NCBI GenBank assembly: GCA_934148015.1 | Contig: CAKPCU010000011.1 | Location: 1-40,113, forward strand | Length of the DNA stretch: 40,113 nt | Origin: an uncultured Bacilli bacterium | GTDB lineage: Bacteria; Bacillota_I; Bacilli_A; RF39; UBA660 | Reading direction: 5' to 3' | Shown here: positions 8,105 to 16,024 of the stretch, piece after piece | Numbering within the stretch: position 1 is the stretch's first letter | Layout: every line of letters starts with the position of its first letter | Translations under genes and position numbers: made by a program | The notes under the pieces: generated by a model | Databases searched by the model: none | The model's input: only the letters and a program-made list of their open reading frames with translations | What the model was told of the DNA's origin: nothing

Positions 8105-8572
8105 TTAATTTGTTAATGCACTAACAATATTAGTTAATGGGGCAGCATAACTGGTTCCTCCATCTGAGTCTATATTATGCTTACCATTATCACAACTAAT
8201 ATGTCCTATATATTTATAATCTCCGTTTTCATCAGAATTAAATTCTAAATATGACTCACAATCCTTACCAGTATAAGGACTTTTTATTTTACCATCTAAA
8301 TATCCAGCTGTAATTAAAGTGTCACCTTTTATATAAAAGCTATTAGTACTTCTCCATTTTTGCATAAAATCACCGCTTGGATCCATTATCTTTTCATGTG
8401 AATATATCCCAGGAGCTAAATCCGCTAACATTTTAGCTTGTTTTTTTAACTCTTCATCATTAGCTTTCTTTTTAGAACTAATTGCACTAGTACCTACTAT
8501 AGTTAAAAGTATTCCAAGAATAATTATTACTGCAAGTAATTCTATTAACGTAAAACCTTTACTTTTCTTCAT
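8105..8572 (-). CDS. Prepilin-like protein (type IV pilin / ComGC-like N-terminus)
   Basis: A 155-residue protein with a class III prepilin leader MKKSKG followed by FTLIELLAVIIILGILLTIV: cleavage after Gly6, mature Phe and Glu at +5, then the hydrophobic assembly helix. The C-terminal globular part has two Cys (CESY, ISCDNG) that could form a disulfide. Such proteins form pseudopili for DNA uptake or surface filaments after cleavage by a PilD/ComC peptidase. No pilus ATPase, peptidase or other pilin gene lies nearby. Its start overlaps the SDR stop by one base, so the two are translated from one message. Confidence 0.82.
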   Translation of the reverse strand: MKKSKGFTLIELLAVIIILGILLTIVGTSAISSKKKANDEELKKQAKMLADLAPGIYSHEKIMDPSGDFMQKWRSTNSFYIKGDTLITAGYLDGKIKSPYTGKDCESYLEFNSDENGDYKYIGHISCDNGKHNIDSDGGTSYAAPLTNIVSALTN

Positions 8573-9318
8573 TATTTATCCTTCTTTCTTTGCATATTAT
8601 AATCTATTTTTAAAAGTAACTTAAGTGGTGTTATCTTAGTTAAGAAATATCCTACTTTTGTAATAAAGCCTGGTATTATAACTAACTTATTTTTAAATAA
8701 ACCTTTTATTGCATAACTTGATACATAATCACACGATTTACCTTTTAAAGAGAATTTAACTCCTGCTACGTTATTAAAGTTTGTATTAAATGGACCTGGA
8801 CATAATACTGATATTTTAACAGAAGATCTTCTTCTTCTAAGTTCTTCATATATAGCAGTTGTAAATTTAAATACATATGATTTAGTAGAATAATAAGTAT
8901 TCATTAAAGGTCCTGGTGGGAATGCTGCTATTGATGCAACATTAAGTATTCTACCACTATCTTTTTCTATCATATCTATTAAATATAATTTAGTTAATAT
9001 ATGTACAGCTTTTACATTTACATCAATCATATTTAATTCTTTATCTAAAGAAGTATTACAAGTTTCTCCAAATAAACCAAAACCAGCATTATTAATAAGT
9101 AAATCTATATCTTTAAACTTTTCATGTATTTTTATACAAGCTTCTGCACTTGATACATCAGCTTCGTATAAAGTAACTTCTGTTTCACAGTCCTTTTTAA
9201 CCTTCTCAAGAGCTTTTTTATCTCTAGATATTAATACTAATTCATATCCTTTTTTACTTAGCTTGATGGCTAAATCACGTCCTAAACCACTTGATGCACC
9301 CGTTATTAATGCTCTCAT
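8572..9318 (-). CDS. Short-chain dehydrogenase/reductase (SDR) family protein
   Basis: A 248-residue classical SDR: NAD(P)-binding TGASSGLG (6-13), NNAGFG (76-81), catalytic Ser129 in NVASIAA and the Tyr142-xxx-Lys146 pair in TYYSTKS. Arg32 after the second strand (ISRDKKAL) suggests NADP(H). The C-terminal LCPGPFNTNF and a basic tail resemble DltE/YqjQ-like SDRs of Bacillota. The substrate is unknown. GGTGATGATAT precedes the ATG. The prepilin-like gene follows with a one-base overlap, an odd partnership for a soluble oxidoreductase. Confidence 0.88.
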   Translation of the reverse strand: MRALITGASSGLGRDLAIKLSKKGYELVLISRDKKALEKVKKDCETEVTLYEADVSSAEACIKIHEKFKDIDLLINNAGFGLFGETCNTSLDKELNMIDVNVKAVHILTKLYLIDMIEKDSGRILNVASIAAFPPGPLMNTYYSTKSYVFKFTTAIYEELRRRRSSVKISVLCPGPFNTNFNNVAGVKFSLKGKSCDYVSSYAIKGLFKNKLVIIPGFITKVGYFLTKITPLKLLLKIDYNMQRKKDK

Positions 9319-9348
9319 ATATCATCACCTAAGATAAGTATACAATAA

Positions 9349-9381
9349 AAAAGTAAAAAAAAGCAAGCTAAAAAAGCCTAC
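9349..9381 (-). terminator. Possible terminator after the decayed carboxypeptidase gene
   Basis: On the minus strand GTAGGC (9376-9381) pairs with GCTTGC (9363-9368, two wobbles) around a T-rich loop and is followed by eight T. It begins 12 nt after the stop at 9393. The stem is weak. Confidence 0.4.
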
Positions 9382-9392
9382 CTTTATCTAAT

Positions 9393-10053
9393 TTAATTAA
9401 TACCTAAATATTCTTCTAAAGTTAATCCACTATTTTTAACTTTAGTAGCTATATCGACACCTAAATATCTAACATGCCATGGTTCATATTGATAGCCTGT
9501 TATGTCTTGTTTTCCTTTTAATTCTATTACTGGCTTAGTAGTATCAACAACACTTACATTTCTAATTATATATTTATTATATAAATCTTTCGATAATCTA
9601 TATATAATATTTTGTTTACCTATTTTATTTACATCAATATTAGTTATTTTTTCTACATTACCTTTTTCTTTTAAAGAATAACCTTTATCATCATATTGTG
9701 ATTTTACTTCTACTACTTCACTTACACTTCCTTTTAATTTAAAACCCGTATTTTCTTTTACATAATTTTTATATAACTTATCACAGTTTTTATTTAAAAT
9801 AAACTCTTTTGTATAATTTTTCTTATCATATCCTTTTTTTGTAAATCTTTTTTTATTTCTTCATCTAAAGATTTATTAACAATTCTACTTTTGACATTAC
9901 ATTTTCCAAATTTTCTTGTAAGTTTTATTATATTCTTATTATTTCCTATTATATTTATCTCAAATACCATAGGTTTAAAATATATAAATAAACTAAATCC
10001 TAACATTAATAAAACAAACAAATTAACAAAATTATAATTTTTTTCTTTCTCAT
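9393..10053 (-). pseudogene. Decayed VanY-type D-Ala-D-Ala carboxypeptidase with DUF5011-like linker
   Basis: The C-terminal end translates to TGYQYEPWHVRYLGVDIATK...GLTLEEYLGIN, the end of the VanY/DdcY (M15B) family. Just upstream is NVSVVDTTKPVIELKGK, the usual start of a DUF5011-type Ig-like domain. The entire catalytic core (SxHxxGxAxD and the zinc ligands other than the EPWH His) is missing between ELKGK and QDITGYQ, in frame. In addition there are two -1 shifts, each in a run of seven A: at about 9834-9840, where adding one A joins KSLDEEIKKDLQKK to GYDKKNYTKEF, and at about 10038-10046 just after the start, where one A would join MRKKK to NYNFVNLFVLLMLGF. The start ATG (10053) has AGGAG ahead of it. 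Inactive as a peptidase. Confidence 0.85.
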
Positions 10054-10083
10054 AACGTACTACTCCTAGCTTTTTTATATAGT

Positions 10084-10740
10084 TTAATTATCACACTTAA
10101 TATTATCTCTTGTTATAACATTATCTACAGTAATCTTGCTATATAAATTTATATTATTTAGCTTAGAATTAGTAAGATAAATTTCATCTATATATTCTGC
10201 ATATTCTTCTTTTTCTTTAATGCATATATTATCTATATTCCAGTCGCTTGATGTAACATATATCTTATTATCTTTTATTTCATATATACCATTATAAATT
10301 TTACCAGATAGCTTAATCATATTAACATCATTTTGAAATATATTACCTATATATGTACCTACTATATTCCCATAATTATTAACTATAACTAATTCCACAC
10401 CATCAGAAAAATATGCATTAAATATAGTTAAATTACCAGAGGTATTTACTTTATCTATTTTTATAATATTATTATCTTCATATTCTAAATCTAATTTTTG
10501 ATTTTCATAATATACTTCTATATAAGAGTTACCTTCTTCATCTTTAAAATCTTTAGTATGTACTTTTTCTACAACGTCCTTTTTTTCTATTTTTTCTTTT
10601 TTATTTATTCTTTTTCTACTAATATTATCATCAGAATATAATCCTAGCAAATATCCACAAGTAAAAGTTACTATAATAGCAAATACAACAATTAAACTCT
10701 TAATGGTATTATTTTCTTTTTTCTCTTTTTTAAATATCAT
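10084..10740 (-). CDS. Membrane-anchored extracellular protein of unknown function
   Basis: I do not recognise this gene. The 218-residue protein has a short basic N-terminus, one membrane helix (SLIVVFAIIVTFTCGYLLGLY), a Lys/Glu-rich stalk and an extracellular domain of about 150 residues rich in beta strands and Asn/Ile. The order (helix, charged stalk, beta domain) is that of a type II surface protein. The ATG at 10740 has GAGGTGG 8 nt before it; a GTG at 10752 is less likely. It lies just downstream of the ribosomal superoperon terminator with its own promoter, and 30 bp before the start of the decayed carboxypeptidase gene. Confidence 0.7.
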   Translation of the reverse strand: MIFKKEKKENNTIKSLIVVFAIIVTFTCGYLLGLYSDDNISRKRINKKEKIEKKDVVEKVHTKDFKDEEGNSYIEVYYENQKLDLEYEDNNIIKIDKVNTSGNLTIFNAYFSDGVELVIVNNYGNIVGTYIGNIFQNDVNMIKLSGKIYNGIYEIKDNKIYVTSSDWNIDNICIKEKEEYAEYIDEIYLTNSKLNNINLYSKITVDNVITRDNIKCDN

Positions 10741-10773
10741 AATAGAAGCCACCTCTCATATTTTTATATAATT

Positions 10774-10803
10774 ATAATAGCATTTTGATAGGTAAATAGT
10801 CAA
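10774..10803 (-). promoter_or_regulatory. Putative promoter for the 10084-10740 gene
   Basis: On the minus strand TTGACT (10798-10803), an 18 bp spacer and TATTAT (10774-10779), between the rplQ terminator and the start codon. Confidence 0.5.
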
Positions 10804-10842
10804 ATAATTATATTATAACTCTTATATTTTTTATATAAATTA

Positions 10843-10868
10843 AAAGACCAGTTATAAAACCAGTCTTT
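10843..10868 (-). terminator. Terminator of the ribosomal superoperon
   Basis: An 11 bp stem with two wobbles (AAAGACTGGTT with AACTGGTCTTT on the minus strand; 10843-10868, 4 nt loop) followed by TTAATTTATAT, 8 nt past the rplQ stop. The T-run is imperfect, so some read-through is possible. Confidence 0.65.
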
Positions 10869-10875
10869 ATAATAA

Positions 10876-11220
10876 TTAATCAACTAATTCTAAGACAACC
10901 ATTAAAGCATCGTCGCCTTTTCTTTCTGTTAATTTAAGTATTCTAGTATATCCACCATTTCTATTTTCATAACGTTTAGCAAGTTCACCAAATACTTTAG
11001 TTACAGCTTCGTTATCATTTTCTAAGAAAGCTAGTGCATTACGTCTAGAAACTAGGCTACCATTTTTACCATATGTAACCATTTTATCAAAACACTTACG
11101 TACTTCTTTAGCTCTAGTTTCAGTAGTTTCAATACGTTCATTTTTAATTAAGGCTCTTGTTAAATTTGAAAGCATAGCTCTTCTATGTTTACAAGTACGT
11201 CCTAATTTTCTATAAGCCAT
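10876..11220 (-). CDS. rplQ: Large ribosomal subunit protein L17
   Basis: L17 (114 residues) sits near the peptide exit side of the 50S subunit. The N-terminal block MAYRKLGRTCKHRRAMLSNL and the end of the family (GGYTRILKLTERKGDDALM) are both present, so it is full length. It follows rpoA by 19 bp with GGAGG before the ATG and is the last gene of the superoperon. In most Bacilli ecfA1 follows directly; here four other genes intervene. Confidence 0.98.
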   Translation of the reverse strand: MAYRKLGRTCKHRRAMLSNLTRALIKNERIETTETRAKEVRKCFDKMVTYGKNGSLVSRRNALAFLENDNEAVTKVFGELAKRYENRNGGYTRILKLTERKGDDALMVVLELVD

Positions 11221-11239
11221 CTTAATTCCTCCTTAATTC

Positions 11240-12190
11240 TTAATCATCATTTCTAAATGAGAAGCCCATTTCTTTTACTTTATCAATTACTTCTTTTAAT
11301 GATTTCTTTCCTAAATTACGGATTTTCATCATTTCATTTTCGCTCTTTTGAGTTAAATCTTGTAATGTGTTTATATTAGCTCTCTTTAAGCAGTTATAAG
11401 CTCTAACTGAGAATTCTAATTCATCAATAGATAACTCTAATGCTTTAGTCTTAGAATCATCAACGTTTTGTTTCATAAGACCAGTTTCATCAGCTATTTC
11501 ATCTAACTTTGTTAAAATATCAAAGTGTTCTATTATAATTCTTGATGCAAGTGCAATTGCTTCTTCAGGTTTCATAGAACCATTTGTCCATATTTCCATA
11601 GTTAATTTATCATAAGTATCATCTTGCCCAACACGAGCACCTTCTACTTCATAATTAACTCTTTCAATTGGTGAAAAGTTAGAATCCATTGCTATAGTAT
11701 TTAACTTAACATCCCCTAATAATTTCTTATTAGCTTCTGCTCTAACATATCCACGACCACTATTAACAGTCATTTCCATGCTTAATTTTCCACCTTTAAC
11801 TAATGTAGCTATTTCTTGTTCTGGATTAATTATTTCAACATCTGCATCTTTTTCAATATCAGCTGCTGTTATAACACCCTCTTTTTCAACATTTAACTTT
11901 AATGTTTTAGGTTCATTACTATAATTTTTAACAACTACATTTTTTAAATTTAATATGATTCCTGTTACATCTTCTATAACACCATCCATAGTTTGGAATT
12001 CGTGTTGTACACCATCTATATAAACACTAGTTATAGCATCTCCTGGCAATGAAGATAACATTACTCTTCTAAGTGCATTTCCAATTGTTGTACCGAAACC
12101 TCTTTCTAGAGGTTCAATTTCAAATTTTCCATAATTTCTATTTTCTACATATTCAGCTACCTTGAATATTGGTTTTTCGAATTTTATCAT
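11240..12190 (-). CDS. rpoA: DNA-directed RNA polymerase alpha subunit
   Basis: Alpha dimerises to nucleate RNA polymerase assembly; its C-terminal domain binds UP elements and regulators. The 316-residue protein has the N-terminal assembly domain (GFGTTIGNALRRVMLSSLPG) and the C-terminal domain with the helix-hairpin-helix pair (RAYNCLKRANINTLQDL, IRNLGKKSLKEV). A frame extends to 12250, but that would overlap rpsK; AAGGGAG before ATG 12190 and the family start (MIKFEKP) fix the start. The A-tract region before the rRNA promoter is a likely target of its C-terminal domain. Confidence 0.98.
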   Translation of the reverse strand: MIKFEKPIFKVAEYVENRNYGKFEIEPLERGFGTTIGNALRRVMLSSLPGDAITSVYIDGVQHEFQTMDGVIEDVTGIILNLKNVVVKNYSNEPKTLKLNVEKEGVITAADIEKDADVEIINPEQEIATLVKGGKLSMEMTVNSGRGYVRAEANKKLLGDVKLNTIAMDSNFSPIERVNYEVEGARVGQDDTYDKLTMEIWTNGSMKPEEAIALASRIIIEHFDILTKLDEIADETGLMKQNVDDSKTKALELSIDELEFSVRAYNCLKRANINTLQDLTQKSENEMMKIRNLGKKSLKEVIDKVKEMGFSFRNDD

Positions 12191-12215
12191 ATGAAATTCA
12201 CTCCCTTTTATTAAA

Positions 12216-12599
12216 TTATCCACGTGGACGTTTTGGTGGACGACAACCATTGTGTGGTACTGGTGTTACATCTGTAATAGATAGTATTTCAAGTCCTGCT
12301 GTTTGTAATGATCTAATTGCAGTTTCTCTTCCAGAACCTAATCCTCTAACAAAAACTTCAACTTTTCTCATTCCTGAATCATATGCTGCTTTTCCAGCTG
12401 CTTCAGCACTCATACCAGCTGCGAATGGAGTTTTTTTCTTACTTCCTTTAAATCCTGAAGTACCAGCAGAAGCCCAAGCTACTGCATTACCATCTTTATC
12501 TGTTAAAGTTACGATAGTATTATTAAATGTAGAATATATATGAGCTTGTCCTTCAGGTATATTCTTTTTTACCTTACGTTTTCTTGATTTGTAAGCCAT
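12216..12599 (-). CDS. rpsK: Small ribosomal subunit protein S11
   Basis: S11 (127 residues) lies on the 30S platform and contacts the 3' end of 16S rRNA near the Shine-Dalgarno helix. The full family pattern is visible: AHIYSTFNNTIVTLTD, GTSGFKGSKKKTPFAAG, and the conserved C-terminal VTPVPHNGCRPPKRPRG. Normal length, GGAGGG before the ATG, 18 bp after rpsM. Confidence 0.98.
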   Translation of the reverse strand: MAYKSRKRKVKKNIPEGQAHIYSTFNNTIVTLTDKDGNAVAWASAGTSGFKGSKKKTPFAAGMSAEAAGKAAYDSGMRKVEVFVRGLGSGRETAIRSLQTAGLEILSITDVTPVPHNGCRPPKRPRG

Positions 12600-12617
12600 G
12601 TTATGCCCTCCTTTTTC

Positions 12618-12983
12618 CTACTTCTTCTTATTAGCAACAGTCTTACCTCTACCCTTACGAGTCTTAGCATTACTTCTAGTAGATTGTCCTCTAACAGGTA
12701 ATCCACGACGATGTCTATGTCCTTGGTAAGAACCTATTTCCATTTTTGTTTTAATATTCATTGAAACTTCTCTTCTTAAATCACCTTCTAATAGGTAATT
12801 ATCTAATTCACCACGAATCTTAGAAATTTCATCCGTAGCTAAATCTTTTGCCTTAGTATCAAGGTTAATATCTAACTTTGTTAAAATTTGTCTTGATAAT
12901 TTTCTACCAATACCATGAATATAAGTTAAAGCAACTTCTATTCTCTTATTATCTGGTAAATCAACGTTTTTTATACGTGCCAT
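12618..12983 (-). CDS. rpsM: Small ribosomal subunit protein S13
   Basis: S13 (121 residues) is in the 30S head and touches the P-site tRNA and the intersubunit bridge with L5. MARIKNVDLPDNKRIEVALTY at the start, the helix-hairpin-helix GIGRKLSRQIL, and the basic tail HRRGLPVRGQSTRSNAKTRK are all present. GGAGGG precedes the ATG. Standard position between rpmJ and rpsK. Confidence 0.98.
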   Translation of the reverse strand: MARIKNVDLPDNKRIEVALTYIHGIGRKLSRQILTKLDINLDTKAKDLATDEISKIRGELDNYLLEGDLRREVSMNIKTKMEIGSYQGHRHRRGLPVRGQSTRSNAKTRKGRGKTVANKKK

Positions 12984-12999
12984 AATACCCTCCTATTAA

Positions 13000-13113
13000 T
13001 TATCCTTGTCTTTGTTTATGTTTTGGGTTTTCACAGATAACCATTACTTTCCCATTACGTTTAATAATTTTACATTTATCACAAATTTTCTTTACTGATG
13101 GTCTAACTTTCAT
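13000..13113 (-). CDS. rpmJ: Large ribosomal subunit protein L36 (zinc-binding form)
   Basis: A 37-residue protein, the smallest gene of the superoperon. It reads MKVRPSVKKICDKCKIIKRN and ends CENPKHKQRQG. Cys11, Cys14, Cys27 and His32 make up the zinc ribbon, so this is the zinc-containing C+ form. GGAGGAATAAAAG lies before the ATG. It sits between infA and rpsM as in all Bacilli. Confidence 0.97.
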   Translation of the reverse strand: MKVRPSVKKICDKCKIIKRNGKVMVICENPKHKQRQG

Positions 13114-13128
13114 CTTTTATTCCTCCTA

Positions 13129-13344
13129 TCATTTTCTATAGGTTATACGCCCACGTGTTAAATCATAAGGTGACATCTCTAGGACTACTGTATCACCTGG
13201 TAAGATACGAATTTTATTCATTCGCATTTTACCAGAAACGCGAGCATCTACAGTATATCCATTTTCTAATCTAACTTTAAAGTCTCCGCCCTTTAATAGT
13301 TCGGTTACTTTACCTTCAAGTTCGATTACATCTTCTTTAGCCAT
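13129..13344 (-). CDS. infA: Translation initiation factor IF-1
   Basis: IF-1 (71 residues) blocks the 30S A site during initiation. It is one OB-fold domain with the family pattern MAKEDVIELEGKV, FKVRLENGYTVDARVSGKMR and PGDTVVLEMSPYDLTRGRI. Full length. It begins 4 bp after the map stop codon. The small KOW-domain gene that some Bacillota carry between map and infA is absent. Confidence 0.98.
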   Translation of the reverse strand: MAKEDVIELEGKVTELLKGGDFKVRLENGYTVDARVSGKMRMNKIRILPGDTVVLEMSPYDLTRGRITYRK

Positions 13345-13348
13345 ATAA

Positions 13349-14095
13349 TCACTCTCCCGTTAATATCTGATAACCAGCTTTAGTTACTAAAACCGTATGC
13401 TCAAAGTGAGCAGAAGGCTTACCATCTAAAGTTGTTATTGTCCAATCGTTATCCTCGACTACTATATCGTCAGATCCTAAATTAAGCATTGGCTCTATTG
13501 CAATTACCATTCCCTCTTTTAAGACAGGTCCAGTATTAGGCAATCCATAATTAGGTACATCAGGCGATTCATGAAGGTGATTACCAACGCCGTGTCCACA
13601 CAATTCTCTTACTATCCCAAGATTATGAGCATTTGCGTATTTTTCAACAGCATTACCTATATCACCAATTCTAGCTCCTGGCTTAACTACTTTTATACCT
13701 TCATATAGAGCTTTCTTTGTATGTTCCATTAAATATGTGCAATCACTACTTAACTTTCCAACAGCATAACTCCATGCAGAGTCTCCATGATATCCTTTAT
13801 AACAAGCTCCAATATCAATGGATACTATGTCACCATCTTTTAATTTTCTATTTGATGGAATTCCATGAACAACTTCATTATTTACTGAAATACAAGTTGC
13901 ATTAGGAAAACCTTCATATCCTTTAAATGATGGTGTAGCACCCTTACTTCTTATAAAGTCTTCAGCCAAAGAGTCTAATTTTAATAAACTTACTCCTGGT
14001 TTTATAAAAGGTTTTATATATTTATGTGTCTCATAAACTATATTACCTGCTATTTTAAGTAATTCTATTTCTCTTTTAGATTTGATACTTATCAT
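13349..14095 (-). CDS. map: Methionine aminopeptidase, type I
   Basis: Map removes the initiator Met from nascent proteins with small second residues. The 248-residue M24 enzyme shows the metal ligands in order: Asp in VSIDIGACYKGYHGDSAW (two Asp), His in CGHGVGNHLHE, Glu in IAIEPML and Glu in HFEHTVLVT. The upstream VNNEVVHGIP substrate-binding His is also present. Type I because it lacks the type II insert. Its ATG follows the adk TAA with no gap. Confidence 0.97.
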   Translation of the reverse strand: MISIKSKREIELLKIAGNIVYETHKYIKPFIKPGVSLLKLDSLAEDFIRSKGATPSFKGYEGFPNATCISVNNEVVHGIPSNRKLKDGDIVSIDIGACYKGYHGDSAWSYAVGKLSSDCTYLMEHTKKALYEGIKVVKPGARIGDIGNAVEKYANAHNLGIVRELCGHGVGNHLHESPDVPNYGLPNTGPVLKEGMVIAIEPMLNLGSDDIVVEDNDWTITTLDGKPSAHFEHTVLVTKAGYQILTGE

Positions 14096-14752
14096 TTATT
14101 TAACCTCTAAGACTTTAATAGCTTCATCAAAAGTATCATATTTACTTTCGTAAGCTTTAATAACTCTAAGCACGCCTTTATTTTTATAATAATCATAAAG
14201 TGACATAGTTTTATTAATATACTCTTCAAATCTTTTAGTAAATGTTTCTTCATTATCATCTGCTCTTTGTACTAAACTTTCACCACAATCATCGCAGATG
14301 CCTTCTGTTTTAGGTTTCATTTCTTCAGAATATTTATTGTATATTCTGCCACATTTAGGACAAGTAATTCTAGAGCAAGCTCTTCTAATAGCCATATCTT
14401 TATCGATATCTATATATATTACTATTCCTAAATCTTTTCCAAGACTTTCTAATAATTCATCATATTTTAAAGCTTGAACCTTAGTTCTTGGAAAGCCATC
14501 TAATATATATCCATTTTTACAATCATCTTTTGTAATACGATTAGAAATTAATTTTACAATAACATCATCGGAAACAAACTTACCTTCTTTCATTAAACTT
14601 TCAGCTTGTTTTCCGATTTCAGTTTTGTTTTTTATTTCTTCTCTTAGTAAATCACCAGTTGAAATATGTCCATAGCCATATTTTTCTGTTAACATTTCTG
14701 ATAAAGTACCTTTACCAGCAGCTGGTGGTGCTAAAAATATAATATTTTTCAT
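14096..14752 (-). CDS. adk: Adenylate kinase (zinc-binding lid)
   Basis: Adk interconverts ATP, ADP and AMP. The 218-residue long-form enzyme has the P-loop APPAAGKGT (8-16), AMP site STGDLLREEI, LDGFPRTKVQA, and a lid with CPKC and CDDC, giving a four-Cys zinc site typical of Gram-positive Adk. The P-loop has Ala where most have GPPGAGKGT; the essential Lys and GKGT remain. One-base overlap with secY upstream and direct abutment with map downstream imply translational coupling. Confidence 0.97.
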   Translation of the reverse strand: MKNIIFLAPPAAGKGTLSEMLTEKYGYGHISTGDLLREEIKNKTEIGKQAESLMKEGKFVSDDVIVKLISNRITKDDCKNGYILDGFPRTKVQALKYDELLESLGKDLGIVIYIDIDKDMAIRRACSRITCPKCGRIYNKYSEEMKPKTEGICDDCGESLVQRADDNEETFTKRFEEYINKTMSLYDYYKNKGVLRVIKAYESKYDTFDEAIKVLEVK

Positions 14753-16023
14753 TATTTACGATAACTCCTTTCATACTTTCTTGCAGATAAACTACTTTCA
14801 ATTTGATTGTATGTTTCAAGAGCAACACCAACAACGATTAATAATCCTGTACCACCTACAGTTACATTAGTAGGTAAGCTACTTAAATTAGAAACTAGTA
14901 TTGGAATTCCTGCTATTACTAGTAAGAATACTGCTCCCATAAAAGTTGTTCTCGATAATACTTTAGTTATATACTTTTTAGTTTCATTACCTGGTCTAAC
15001 ACCTGGAACATAACCACCTTGTTTATTTAAGTTTTCAGCTAATTCCTTTGGTCTTAAACCTGATGCCATAAATGTATATAAATAAGTGAATAATACTATT
15101 AATAAAATATATAAAATAAATCCTGTTACCGTATTATAGTTAATATACTTATTCACAAACAAAGAAAATGAATCTTTTTTTAAGAATGTAGCAATTAACG
15201 ATGGTATTGAAATTAAACTTGATGCAAAAATTACTGGCATAACTCCTGCTGAATTTAATTTAAATGGAATATAAGTTTGTTTAGCTCCATATGCTGTTAG
15301 TGTCTTATTTGAATACTGAACAGGTATTCTTCGTTCAGATTTTTCAATAAATACAACACCAACAATAATTAGAATATAAGCAAGTAAGAATAATATAAAC
15401 TTAGTTACACCTAGTGAAACTTCTTGTACAGTTCCACTTACAACGAATGAAGAGAAAGCATCTTTCATCATTGTTGGAGTACTAATTAAAATACCTGCCA
15501 TAATAAGCATTGAAACACCATTTCCAACACCCTTACTAGTTATTTGATCACCTAGCCATAGTAGGAAACAAGTTCCCGCAGTTAATATTACTGATACTCT
15601 TAAATATTCAATAGCACCACTTGATGCCCCTAGAAATGAGAATGACATAACAAGTCCTTGTAAGAATGCTAGTACTATTCCCAAATATCTAGTAATTTTA
15701 TTTAATTTAACTCTTCCGGTATGACCTTCTTTAGCTAAATTAGAAAAGTATGGAATAATATCCATTTGTAATAATTGAATAATTATTGATGCACTAATAT
15801 ATGGAGTAACACCTAGTGCGAAAATCGAGAAATTCTTTAAAGAACCACCACCCATTACGTTTAATAGTTCCAAGAATCCTAAATCTTCAGTTATGTTTTC
15901 TGTACCAGGAACACGTACTGCTGTACCTAGTTTATATATAAATAATATTAGAAGTGTAAATAAGATTTTCTTTCTTATATCTTTATTCCTGGCAGAAAAG
16001 ATTTGCTTAATGTTTTTAAACAT
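14752..16023 (-). CDS. secY: Protein translocase subunit SecY
   Basis: SecY is the channel of the Sec translocon. The 423-residue protein has ten membrane helices and the family blocks LGVTPYISASIIIQLL, QTYIPFKLNSAGVMPVIFASS, and RPGNETKKYI near the C6 cytosolic loop. ADP from SecA turnover and the adjacent adk and map give the usual spc operon order rplO-secY-adk-map. It starts 1 bp after the rplO gene boundary (16025). Confidence 0.98.
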   Translation of the reverse strand: MFKNIKQIFSARNKDIRKKILFTLLILFIYKLGTAVRVPGTENITEDLGFLELLNVMGGGSLKNFSIFALGVTPYISASIIIQLLQMDIIPYFSNLAKEGHTGRVKLNKITRYLGIVLAFLQGLVMSFSFLGASSGAIEYLRVSVILTAGTCFLLWLGDQITSKGVGNGVSMLIMAGILISTPTMMKDAFSSFVVSGTVQEVSLGVTKFILFLLAYILIIVGVVFIEKSERRIPVQYSNKTLTAYGAKQTYIPFKLNSAGVMPVIFASSLISIPSLIATFLKKDSFSLFVNKYINYNTVTGFILYILLIVLFTYLYTFMASGLRPKELAENLNKQGGYVPGVRPGNETKKYITKVLSRTTFMGAVFLLVIAGIPILVSNLSSLPTNVTVGGTGLLIVVGVALETYNQIESSLSARKYERSYRK

Positions 16024-16024
16024 C

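Noticed and set aside
9794..10021. A free-standing 75-residue membrane protein starting at a TTG
   Set aside because: It is the middle fragment of the decayed carboxypeptidase; the upstream ATG with AGGAG and the downstream frames belong to the same ancestral gene.
12169..12543. Plus-strand 124-codon frame over rpsK and the rpoA start
   Set aside because: Shadow of the strongly biased rpsK codons; no homology recognised and no ribosome binding site.
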